19,189 nt of DNA from JACDET01 sp035568375. GTDB taxonomy: Bacteria; Patescibacteriota; Microgenomatia; Levybacterales; UBA12049. The translations under genes and the position numbers were made by a program. A model generated the notes under the pieces. It made no database searches. It was not told where the DNA came from and was given only the letters and a program-made list of their open reading frames with translations. Where the stretch lies: positions 1 through 19,189 of the forward strand of contig DATMOG010000022.1 of the NCBI GenBank assembly GCA_035568375.1, read 5' to 3'. Below are positions 7,121 to 13,885 of this stretch, piece by piece (the first letter of the stretch is position 1; every line of letters begins with the position of its first letter).

Positions 7121-7873
7121 ATGAAACGAATCAAGGCTGTTTTTCTGATTTTTTCATTCTTTTTTATTATTTCGCTTCTGATCCTTTTCTTTTTTCAAAC
7201 CCCACTAAATATTATTTTTCAAACAATTACTTTACCAATTCAGAAGTGGGTATTTATATCCAGCTCTAAATCTGACGCTATGTTTACGTCACAACAGCAA
7301 CTTCAGAAAGAAAATAACCAATTACGAGTACAACTTGCTCAGATGCAGGAAATTAAGAAAGATAACCAAGCGCTGCATGATCAATTCCAAACAAGTACTC
7401 CGATACCACAGAAACTTCTACCGGCAGAGGTTATTGGAGTGCAACAAAATACTTTACTGATTGATAAAGGTGAACAAGATAAAGTGCATAGGGGAGATAT
7501 CGCTGTTTTTAAAAATAATCTTATTGGAAAAATTGCGAAGACAACTCCTCATATTTCCGTCGTTGTACTCTTAAGTGATTCCTCAACTTCTTTTACAGCT
7601 GAAACAGCAAAAACGGCAACAGTTGGTATTGTGACAGTACAAGACGAAACGAGTATTTTTGACAATGTAGTCCTTTCTGATAAACTCGAGAAAAATGATG
7701 TCATTATGACCAAAGGCGATCAGGATTTGCAAGGTCATGGATATCCACCAAACCTCATTGTTGGGAAAATAGTTTCAGTAGATAAACAGGCAAGCAATCT
7801 GTTTCAAGCCGCAAAAATTCAAAGTTTAGTTGATGTTGCAGATCTCAGGATGGTATTTGTAATGACTCAGTAA
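7121..7873 (+). CDS. mreC: Rod-shape determining protein MreC
   Basis: Membrane-anchored scaffold of the elongasome, linking MreB inside to PBP2 outside. From the chosen ATG the protein is 250 residues. It has a short basic N-terminus, a single transmembrane segment at about 5-27, and a coiled-coil stretch (QQQLQKENNQLRVQLAQMQE and following, about 57-88). The remainder is the beta-rich periplasmic-type MreC domain with the typical VIGVQQNTLLIDKGEQDKV block. The downstream ATG at 7121 places the membrane segment right at the N-terminus, as usual for MreC, and has a weak AGG upstream. An in-frame ATG at 7073 would add 16 residues and cannot be excluded. It is second in the mre cluster, with a 148-base gap after mreB. 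Confidence 0.92.
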   Translation: MKRIKAVFLIFSFFFIISLLILFFFQTPLNIIFQTITLPIQKWVFISSSKSDAMFTSQQQLQKENNQLRVQLAQMQEIKKDNQALHDQFQTSTPIPQKLLPAEVIGVQQNTLLIDKGEQDKVHRGDIAVFKNNLIGKIAKTTPHISVVVLLSDSSTSFTAETAKTATVGIVTVQDETSIFDNVVLSDKLEKNDVIMTKGDQDLQGHGYPPNLIVGKIVSVDKQASNLFQAAKIQSLVDVADLRMVFVMTQ

Positions 7874-7889
7874 TAATTTTCATTTTTAA

Positions 7890-7925
7890 TTCAATTTTTA
7901 AATTGTTCAATCTTTAAAAATTGAA
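7890..7925 (+). repeat. 13-bp perfect inverted repeat between mreC and mreD
   Basis: TTCAATTTTTAAA (7890-7902) and TTTAAAAATTGAA (7913-7925) pair perfectly around a 10-nt loop. The right arm would cover a possible TTG start of mreD at 7921. The ATG at 7954 lies outside the hairpin. A role in RNA stability or mreD translation is possible. Confidence 0.6.
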
Positions 7926-7953
7926 AAGGGAAGCATGCTCTAAGAATTATTTT

Positions 7954-8364
7954 ATGGTATACATTTTGCTTATTTTATTATGTATTTCACTATTCCTCGA
8001 AGGTACTGTGACTACTCTGCCGTTAGTATTTATTTGTTTTGTTTGTCTGACAATCTTCATAAGAACGCCAGCAATTCTTCTTATTGCTTTTTTTGCAGGC
8101 ATGCTACTTGATGCCTTTGCAATCCGTGCAATTGGTGGGACAAGTATTTTTTTGCTCACTGCTGTTTTATTAATTCTTTTGTATCAAAGGAAATATGAGA
8201 TCAATTCCTATCCATTTGTTTTGATAGCGTCTTTTATTGGATCGCTACTTTTTTTAATCATTTTTAATTATCAAAACAGTTTTGGATTAGCAGTTATAAG
8301 CGCTCTTATTGCTGTGATCTTACATGGAATCTCTCGAATTGCTATACAGAAAGCTTCATCATAA
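7954..8364 (+). CDS. mreD: Rod-shape determining protein MreD
   Basis: Small polytopic membrane protein of the elongasome. The protein from 7954 is 136 residues and almost entirely hydrophobic, with four to five membrane segments. The family-typical GMLLDAFAIRAIGGTSIFLL block lies in the middle. Assignment rests on size, topology, this block and its position between mreC and PBP2, since MreD is poorly conserved. I chose the ATG at 7954, which starts directly with the first membrane segment. A TTG at 7921 would add 11 polar residues but lies in a hairpin arm. The stop is six bases before the PBP2 ATG, so the two are coupled. Confidence 0.88.
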   Translation: MVYILLILLCISLFLEGTVTTLPLVFICFVCLTIFIRTPAILLIAFFAGMLLDAFAIRAIGGTSIFLLTAVLLILLYQRKYEINSYPFVLIASFIGSLLFLIIFNYQNSFGLAVISALIAVILHGISRIAIQKASS

Positions 8365-8370
8365 TCAATT

Positions 8371-10161
8371 ATGAAAGTTGGATTTGCATTTGGTGATCAT
8401 ATTAAGACTGAAAAAATAAAACGGCGACATTATGAAGAAGATGCCAAGCCTCTTCGTTTGCGCTGGTATTTATTACCAGTGTTAATTATCCTTGCTGGGG
8501 CTATTTTGTTCCTTAATCTTTTTTCTGTGCAAATAGTGCAGGGAGGTTATTATCAACAGCTTTCTGATTCAAATCGCATCCGGACTCAGATTGTTCTGGC
8601 GCAGAGAGGGATAATTTTTGACCGTAATAATACTCCGCTTGTTTATAATATTCCAGGTTTTAGTCTAGCGGAAAATTGTTCTATTAATACTCCTCAAAAG
8701 TGTACCACTAAACAAGTGAGCCATGATGAAGCGCTTTCATTACTTACGAAAGGGAATAAGAGCATTCAAGTTGATTCGCTGCGGCAATACCCATATAAAG
8801 ATGAGCTAAGTCACGTGTTGGGATATATCGGTCAGATATCTCCAGACCAGCTAGTATCAAATGATTATGCTGGTTATCAACCTGATGCATGGGTAGGGCA
8901 AAGTGGAATCGAACGTGAATATGAAAAAGTGCTGCATGGGCAGAATGGTCAAGCGTTGATTGAGGTAAATGCCATGGGGCAAAAAATGCGTTCGTTAGGA
9001 CAAACTGATCCTATATCAGGTCAAAATATTACGTTAACAATTGATTTAAAATTGCAGCAAGCTGTTTATGAAGCGGCAAAAAATATTCAAAAAGGTGCGA
9101 TTATTGTCTCAAAACCAGATGGTGAAATTTTGGCAATGGTTTCCAAGCCTTCGTACGATCCGAATTTATTCACACTGGATAATACCTACATTCCTGCGAC
9201 TAATAGCTCGTATAAAACAATTGCTTCTATTCTTACTGATGGACAAAATCAACCGTTATTAAATCGTGTAATTGGAGGGGTATATCCGCCAGGATCGACT
9301 TTTAAAATTGTCGCAGCAGCAGCGGGACTTCAGCAAAATATCATTGATCAAAATTATACGGTTGAAGATACTGGTGTACTAAAAGTTGGAGATTTCTCAT
9401 TTGCTAACTGGTACTATACAAGTTATGGTCGCAAAGAATTAAAGCCGCTCAATGTTGTGAGTGCTTTGGCTCGTTCGAATGATATCTTTTTTTACAAACT
9501 TGCCGAAAAAATATCAGTGGATAAATTATCTGCATTTGCACAGAAAATGGGGTTGGGCTCAGTACTTGGAATTGATTTGGGTGGCGAAGCTTCAGGAGTT
9601 GTGCCGACAACACAATGGAAGCAAAAAATTCTCGGGCAGGAATGGTACTTGGGGGACACCTATCATTATGGTATCGGGCAGGGATATTTATTGACGACAC
9701 CTTTGCAAGTGAATGCATGGACGCAAATCATTGCTAATGATGGGATTTTATATATACCACATTTGCTCAAGACTGCGCCTGTTATGAAAAAGAATAATAT
9801 TTTGGATGATAAGACAGTAAGTCTGATTAGACAGGGGATGATTGATGCATGTAATCCAGGTGGAGTAGGTTGGCCTCTTTTTAATTATGCTGTGAAAAAT
9901 TCTAAATTGGCAATTGACGGGAAAAATTTTAATCAAGTTGCCTCTGCTTCAGCTGATTATCGTCATGTTTCCGTTGCCTGCAAGACCGGAACTGCTCAAT
10001 ATGGTGGCGATACTACTTTACCACATGCGTGGATTACATTATTTGCACCTGCATATAATCCTCAAATTGTCGTGACGGTTTTGAAAGAGTCTTCTGGTGA
10101 AGGTTCAAATGAAGCGGGGCCAATTGCCAAACAGATCCTCGACGCGTATTTTGGAAGGTAA
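8371..10161 (+). CDS. mrdA: Penicillin-binding protein 2, peptidoglycan transpeptidase
   Basis: Class B penicillin-binding protein that crosslinks peptidoglycan during elongation. A cytoplasmic N-terminus with a basic KIKRRH stretch precedes one membrane anchor at about 33-55. The dimerisation (PBP dimer) domain follows at about 75-210, with the QRGIIFDRN start. The transpeptidase domain runs from about 240 to the end. All three active-site motifs are intact: Ser309-xx-Lys312 in PPGSTFK, Ser369-Asn370-Asp371, and Lys538-Thr539-Gly540. At 596 residues it has normal length. It is the last gene of the mre cluster. The usual SEDS partner RodA is not in this window. Presence of this set supports a rod-like or at least elongating peptidoglycan-containing cell. 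Confidence 0.96.
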   Translation: MKVGFAFGDHIKTEKIKRRHYEEDAKPLRLRWYLLPVLIILAGAILFLNLFSVQIVQGGYYQQLSDSNRIRTQIVLAQRGIIFDRNNTPLVYNIPGFSLAENCSINTPQKCTTKQVSHDEALSLLTKGNKSIQVDSLRQYPYKDELSHVLGYIGQISPDQLVSNDYAGYQPDAWVGQSGIEREYEKVLHGQNGQALIEVNAMGQKMRSLGQTDPISGQNITLTIDLKLQQAVYEAAKNIQKGAIIVSKPDGEILAMVSKPSYDPNLFTLDNTYIPATNSSYKTIASILTDGQNQPLLNRVIGGVYPPGSTFKIVAAAAGLQQNIIDQNYTVEDTGVLKVGDFSFANWYYTSYGRKELKPLNVVSALARSNDIFFYKLAEKISVDKLSAFAQKMGLGSVLGIDLGGEASGVVPTTQWKQKILGQEWYLGDTYHYGIGQGYLLTTPLQVNAWTQIIANDGILYIPHLLKTAPVMKKNNILDDKTVSLIRQGMIDACNPGGVGWPLFNYAVKNSKLAIDGKNFNQVASASADYRHVSVACKTGTAQYGGDTTLPHAWITLFAPAYNPQIVVTVLKESSGEGSNEAGPIAKQILDAYFGR

Positions 10162-10255
10162 TGGAAGGAGATACTGTTTTTTCTAAATCTAGCAATTTAT
10201 GTTTCAATTGTGTGGTAGAGGTAACGTGAATATTTCGATACTGACCTTAATTTAC

Positions 10256-10897
10256 TTATTTTAACTGCATAATGTCTGAGAAAAAGCTAGTACGGGGGAT
10301 GGGGCTATCTCCATATTTGTTAGGACCAATGGTTCCCGGCCAAAACGAGACGTAGATTGAAAAGAAGCTCCCAACAATCGAAAGAAAGTTTGCAGTTATT
10401 ATCAGGATTTCATTAGTGCTATTGATTTGAGAAAAAGGTGCGACGAAGAATGAAGCTAATGGCATTAGATTTAGCATCCATAGCCAGCCATTCAAATTGA
10501 GATCATGTAGGCGTTTAATTTGTAACGAAAAAAGATAGGGAAGTGAGAGAATGATAAAAAGAACACCAAAAATAATCCATATTTCATTTGTTGGCTTTTC
10601 GAGCAATGATAAAATTGGTACATTAGGGGTGACGACTTGTGTTGGGATAGCTTGATCGAGATACGGCATAGTAAGAGTATCAGGTGAAAGCAAAATATTA
10701 AAAATGACAACGAGAAAACAAATCATAGGTACCAAGACAAAGAATGTTGAACCGAAAAGATAGTTTTGTCTATTGAGTCGTCCGAAAAAAAGACGAGTGA
10801 AGTAACTCAATTTAGGTTTTTCTTTAATTGTAGTGGACTCATGTTTGGTATTTTGTCTTGGTAGAATTATAGACTGCTCTGCGTAGTGTTGTTCCAT
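10256..10897 (-). CDS. DUF805 family membrane protein
   Basis: A 213-residue membrane protein of the DUF805 family (PF05656), whose function is unknown. The family marks are seen: FGRLNRQNYLFG (about 39-50) before the first membrane segment, the central KRLHDLNLNGWLW block, and the C-terminal PGTIGPNKYGDSP block. Four hydrophobic segments are visible. An extra loop of about 30 residues follows the first membrane segment (SPDTLTMPYLDQ and onward). The first 30 or so residues are polar and probably cytoplasmic. It follows the small hypothetical gene on the same strand by 8 bases, forming a two-gene unit. It converges with PBP2 across a 94-base gap in which no clear terminator is seen. Confidence 0.85.
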   Translation of the reverse strand: MEQHYAEQSIILPRQNTKHESTTIKEKPKLSYFTRLFFGRLNRQNYLFGSTFFVLVPMICFLVVIFNILLSPDTLTMPYLDQAIPTQVVTPNVPILSLLEKPTNEIWIIFGVLFIILSLPYLFSLQIKRLHDLNLNGWLWMLNLMPLASFFVAPFSQINSTNEILIITANFLSIVGSFFSIYVSFWPGTIGPNKYGDSPIPRTSFFSDIMQLK

Positions 10898-10905
10898 AGT
10901 AGTAT

Positions 10906-11238
10906 TCAGAGATCGTCGTTAATATGCTTGTCTGAATCATGAGGTGGTAACGAGTTATACGAAGGATGGTTGAAAACGGACGATGACTTATCTTTTTCTT
11001 TGAGTTGCTGAATTTCTTTTTCTAAATCAGAAAGCATAGCGTTTGTTGCTTCAGAAGTTTCCTGTTGCTGATATACAGGATTTTCGTATTTAGGAATTGC
11101 ATGGAGATCACCTTCAGGAATATCGAATCCACCGTGTTGTTTGATAATCCGTTTATTGGTTAATTGATTCCACAGGCTACCTTTTTTTGCGTCAGCTTTT
11201 TTTACCAAAAGTACAGGTTTTGTAACGGCATCGCTCAT
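10906..11238 (-). CDS. Small hypothetical protein, likely partner of the DUF805 gene
   Basis: I do not recognise this 110-residue protein. It is hydrophilic, without a signal peptide or membrane segment. The N-terminal 40 residues are basic. Residues about 63-83 (TNAMLSDLEKEIQQLKEKDK) look like a short coiled coil, and the tail is polar and Ser/Asp/His-rich, probably disordered. It is preceded by an extended -10 box six bases before the ATG and ends in TGA. It lies 8 bases upstream of the DUF805 gene, so co-transcription is likely. The regular composition, promoter and tight spacing argue for a real gene. No function can be inferred. Confidence 0.7.
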   Translation of the reverse strand: MSDAVTKPVLLVKKADAKKGSLWNQLTNKRIIKQHGGFDIPEGDLHAIPKYENPVYQQQETSEATNAMLSDLEKEIQQLKEKDKSSSVFNHPSYNSLPPHDSDKHINDDL

Positions 11239-11244
11239 AGAATT

Positions 11245-11253
11245 ATTGTAGCA
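11245..11253 (-). promoter_or_regulatory. Extended -10 promoter of the small hypothetical gene
   Basis: On the minus strand TGC-TACAAT stands six bases before the ATG at 11238. Transcription would start at about the ATG itself, giving a leaderless mRNA. No clear -35 is needed with an extended -10. Confidence 0.5.
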
Positions 11254-11836
11254 GATTTTACAAAAAATCTACCATATTATATGCATAACGTATTTTTTAG
11301 ACAACGTATAAAAATAACAGAGGTTTTTGCAATGTGATTGGAACTGTGGGTCTCAAAAATTATTACATCATTGCATAAAACGGATGGGAATATATCTGTT
11401 GCAACAGATAGTCTATTTTTTTCGTTAGACATATATGAGGAGTCGAAGATTGGATGTCTGTATTATTACGCTATAAGACAAAATATAGCCTTAATTCTGA
11501 AGAAGCTTTAACATTTTTATAAAAATATGTTCTCTTAAAAAGAATATATTAATTTAACAAAAATTGTATTTTAGTTTATTTTGTTAATCAAATAAGATTT
11601 ACAAATTATGGCGGACAGAGTAGGCGACTAGTAAAGTTTTTGGTCACAACAGGTTGTGCGATTGTGTTAGATTTGTAATGGGGATAGATATTGCTGTAAC
11701 CATTTTTTTATTAAAATCTGCAGTTTTGAGAAAGTTTCGTTGTGACTCGATCGGCAATAGAGTGATGATTAAGTTTATATTTTGCAACCAGTTCAAAGCA
11801 TGTATCAGAAAGTTACTATATTAATCCTATAGTTTT

Positions 11837-11845
11837 TGCTATAAT
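11837..11845 (+). promoter_or_regulatory. Extended -10 promoter of the 11851 methyltransferase
   Basis: TGC-TATAAT is a perfect extended -10. Only five bases separate TATAAT from the ATG at 11851, so the start site would coincide with the start codon and the mRNA would be leaderless. Confidence 0.6.
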
Positions 11846-11850
11846 AAAGT

Positions 11851-12510
11851 ATGTCAGAATCTATCTATAATAGCGATGCTTATATTGAATGGTATTTAGG
11901 ATGCATGGCTACGAATGAAAAAAACGGTAGATTTAACGTAGAGAGAAATCTTAAAGACTATATGAGGAGTTTCCCAAGCTTAGTCTCTTTTTTAGAGTAT
12001 GTCCGATACCAAACAGAAAGTAACAAAATTCTTGATATTGGTGCTGGAAAAGCAGTTGGTATTAACGAATTAGCAGGAGATCCTTTGGGAGAAGGCCTTG
12101 ATTTTACTGCAACTGGTCTTGTGGCTCCATATAATTCTACTGATGAGCCAAATAAAGTTCCTTATCTGACAACGTCCGGAGAGTTTTTAGCAGGCGTTAC
12201 TGACGAATCAATCGGAGGAGTTCTCTCTCTCCATTCTATAACGTATACACCTTCACGACAAAAGACTGTAAATGCGCTTGATCGAGTTTTAGTACCAGGA
12301 GGAATAGTAATGACCAAGGTGATTGAAACTATAACTTCCGGTCACAAAGGGTTATTCATAACAAAAGCTGATGAGTTTGAACCTCATTTTAAAGGAAAAG
12401 GATATGATACAGCATCTCAGATAGGATCCTTTAGTGCTATATTAGTGGCAAGAAAGCCTGGAGGAAGAGCAACAATCAGTGCGCAACAATTATTACAAAA
12501 GCGTTTATAA
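11851..12510 (+). CDS. Class I SAM-dependent methyltransferase, substrate unknown
   Basis: A 219-residue protein with the Rossmann-type methyltransferase fold. Motif I, KILDIGAGKAVGI, is at residues 59-71 and binds SAM. The segment IGGVLSLHSI (121-130) matches the strand-4 region, and RVLVPGGIVMTKV (145-157) is the typical motif after the fourth helix. The N-terminal 50 residues (an aromatic, SNDAY-like opening) probably form a substrate-binding cap. Nothing visible identifies the substrate. It lies 158 bases before the promoter of the SAM-riboswitch operon on the same strand but has its own promoter, so it is a separate transcript. Arginine codons include AGA/AGG in 5 of 9 cases, more like the next gene than the housekeeping genes. 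A functional link to the methionine operon is only inferred from position. Confidence 0.8.
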   Translation: MSESIYNSDAYIEWYLGCMATNEKNGRFNVERNLKDYMRSFPSLVSFLEYVRYQTESNKILDIGAGKAVGINELAGDPLGEGLDFTATGLVAPYNSTDEPNKVPYLTTSGEFLAGVTDESIGGVLSLHSITYTPSRQKTVNALDRVLVPGGIVMTKVIETITSGHKGLFITKADEFEPHFKGKGYDTASQIGSFSAILVARKPGGRATISAQQLLQKRL

Positions 12511-12622
12511 ATAATTGTAATGGGAAACAGCTTTTTTAAATATATTTTGTAGCGAGTGTAACTTACTTAAGTAACTGGTTTTACATATAATATAAGCATG
12601 TATTGGTTTTAATAGATAATTC

Positions 12623-12641
12623 AGTTTATAGTATATAAACT
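12623..12641 (+). repeat. 8-bp perfect inverted repeat upstream of the riboswitch promoter
   Basis: AGTTTATA (12623-12630) and TATAAACT (12634-12641) flank GTA, followed by TTTT. It may be a weak terminator of the upstream methyltransferase or an operator 26 bases before the -35 box. A 12-bp palindrome TTACTTAAGTAA lies nearby at 12563-12574. Confidence 0.4.
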
Positions 12642-12667
12642 TTTGTGGTATTGTGTTACCTTTTCGA

Positions 12668-12696
12668 TTGACAATATATAAATCTTGGAGTATTAT
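12668..12696 (+). promoter_or_regulatory. Canonical promoter of the SAM-riboswitch operon
   Basis: A perfect TTGACA (12668-12673) and TATTAT (12691-12696) are 17 bases apart, making this the best sigma-70-type promoter in the window. Transcription would start near 12703, exactly at the 5' end of the riboswitch fold. Confidence 0.85.
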
Positions 12697-12702
12697 TAAA
12701 AA

Positions 12703-12803
12703 TAATCAAGAGTGATGGTTAGAGAATTGGCTCGATGATCCATCCAGCAACTGATTCTGTAAAGCAGAACACGGTGCTCCACCCAATCCGAAGGGAAGGA
12801 TTA
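12703..12803 (+). promoter_or_regulatory. SAM riboswitch (S-box / SAM-I clan) aptamer
   Basis: The leader carries the conserved S-box core in order: ATCAAGAG at the 5' side, GGCTCGATGA, GCAAC (12747-12751) and GGTGC (12773-12777). A possible fold is: P1 TAATC (12703-12707) with GATTA (12799-12803); P2 GATGG (12714-12718) with CCATC (12740-12744) and inner GAG with CTC; P3 TTCTG (12755-12759) with CAGAA (12765-12769); P4 CCC (12782-12784) with GGG (12793-12795). TGG in the P2 loop (12728-12730) can pair with CCA (12779-12781), matching the SAM-I pseudoknot. It precedes three SAM/methionine genes and a terminator. P1 is short and the details are inferred by eye, so SAM-I versus SAM-I/IV variant is open. 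Confidence 0.8.
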
Positions 12804-12841
12804 GCCCGCCAAACGGCGAGGAAACAATTTTTTTGTTTTAT

Positions 12842-12872
12842 AACCTCCTTTTTCGGGAGGTTTTTTGTTGTT
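12842..12872 (+). terminator. Rho-independent terminator of the SAM riboswitch
   Basis: AACCTCC (12842-12848) and GGAGGTT (12856-12862) form a 7-bp stem, followed by a T-rich tract to 12872. It lies between aptamer and coding region, the layout of an attenuator. The bases AAGGATTA (12796-12803), which contain the 3' side of P1, can instead pair with TAACCTCCTT (12841-12850) with a CC bulge, forming an antiterminator. SAM binding should therefore stabilise P1, free the terminator and stop transcription. A separate hairpin CGCC-AAAC-GGCG (12807-12818) lies in the linker. Confidence 0.85.
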
Positions 12873-12883
12873 AAAAAGGATAT

Positions 12884-13885
12884 ATGGCAGAGAGAGTTGT
12901 ACCAGTTCAACAAGTCTTAAATAGATCAGAAGCTCAAATGAATGGGCTAATTGGTCGTGCGCCCATAAAGGTAGGGTCTAAAATAATTGAAATAGATTTC
13001 ACAAAAGATTTTCCACTAACTGATGGTTGGAGTGTTTTCAAAGGTGAAGTGATTAAGTTGCGGAGAAAAAGAGGAAATTTTAGTGGGAGAGATGGTACAG
13101 AAGCAGGAGTCGGAGACGGTCGAAATCTTCTTTATGCGGGAGTAACTCGTGAGACTCTAGAAAGAGGTATACATGTTACCGGAGTGGATATAGATCCGTG
13201 GCGTGCAGTCTTAGCCTATCAAAACTTACTCTCTGCAGGAGTGCCAGATAATCAACTCTCTATTATGGTTGGAGGGGTAGTAAATGAGCTAGTGGCAAGA
13301 GATCCTGATACCTTATATCAAGGATGGAATTTTGCCTGTTTGCCACAAGCTCCGGGAGCAGAAACAATAAGTACTGCTGATGGTATAGATGCTACACGAG
13401 ATACACTTGATGGAGGAAGAGATTTAGCTCTTGGTCCTTTGAGTGTTGATCAGTATGGATTATCGCTGAATGCAGCATATTTAGAAGCTCTTCGTAATAG
13501 AGTAACTGAAGTTGGTACGGATGTACAAGTAACACTTTCAGGGAGAGTCCCTACATTGGTGAGGAATAGATTGTTTAGACAGACCGGATGGCAAATTAAA
13601 GAGATTTTTAGAACAAGGCTACCTGTTAGACAAGATGTTGATACAGGAGTTGCTTTTGTTGGTCAATTTGCAGCGGAATTAGATTCCCAACGTGGAGAAG
13701 GATTTTTTGAATCACCCGATGGAGAACATTTTTTTCCACTTGATCCCTATATAGCAGAAGAACGTCGCCAGATTGCTGAGAATCATGGAACTCTACCTGA
13801 CGTTCATCATCATGTCTACGAATATCTGGCTGTTCCTGCGACAGAGTCAACAACGAGAGAACCAATAATTGTTTATGAAATATAA
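12884..13885 (+). CDS. Methionine S-methyltransferase-like protein (MmtN / plant MMT N-domain type)
   Basis: A 333-residue class I SAM methyltransferase that resembles the N-terminal catalytic domain of plant methionine S-methyltransferase and the bacterial MmtN family. These enzymes make S-methylmethionine (SMM) from Met and SAM. Visible marks are motif I EAGVGDG (73-79), VDIDP (101-105) at the end of strand 2, and ACLPQ (151-155), where plant MMT has GCIPQ. Further on are VDQYGL (188-193, plant VEDQFGLGL), SGRVPTLVRNRLFRQTGWQI (219-238, plant GGRPGQ...RLFLRRGFRI) and DTGVAFV. The aminotransferase-like C-terminal part of plant MMT is absent. AAGGA stands only three bases before the ATG. Arg codons are AGA/AGG in 17 of 27 cases, unlike the flanking genes. 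The next gene overlaps by 11 bases. The substrate is inferred from family resemblance and context. Confidence 0.7.
   Translation: MAERVVPVQQVLNRSEAQMNGLIGRAPIKVGSKIIEIDFTKDFPLTDGWSVFKGEVIKLRRKRGNFSGRDGTEAGVGDGRNLLYAGVTRETLERGIHVTGVDIDPWRAVLAYQNLLSAGVPDNQLSIMVGGVVNELVARDPDTLYQGWNFACLPQAPGAETISTADGIDATRDTLDGGRDLALGPLSVDQYGLSLNAAYLEALRNRVTEVGTDVQVTLSGRVPTLVRNRLFRQTGWQIKEIFRTRLPVRQDVDTGVAFVGQFAAELDSQRGEGFFESPDGEHFFPLDPYIAEERRQIAENHGTLPDVHHHVYEYLAVPATESTTREPIIVYEI

Larger units (their letters stand above)
11239..11850. other. 612-base intergenic stretch without a gene
   Basis: Divergent promoter regions lie at both ends (for the small hypothetical gene and for the methyltransferase). Between them the sequence is very AT-rich, and all frames are broken by frequent stops. 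A pair of related 7-mers (TGCAATG at about 11329 and CATTGCA at about 11383) forms a distant inverted repeat. I see no tRNA, array or protein relic. Confidence 0.6.

Noticed and set aside
11609..11640. TGGCGGACAGAG resembling the reverse complement of a tRNA 3' end
   Set aside because: Upstream on the minus strand there is no TTC-loop or matching T stem, and no cloverleaf can be folded.
12735..12920. Plus-strand frame of 61 codons crossing the riboswitch
   Set aside because: It covers the structured riboswitch core and the terminator, and has no start signals. The RNA explanation accounts for the sequence.
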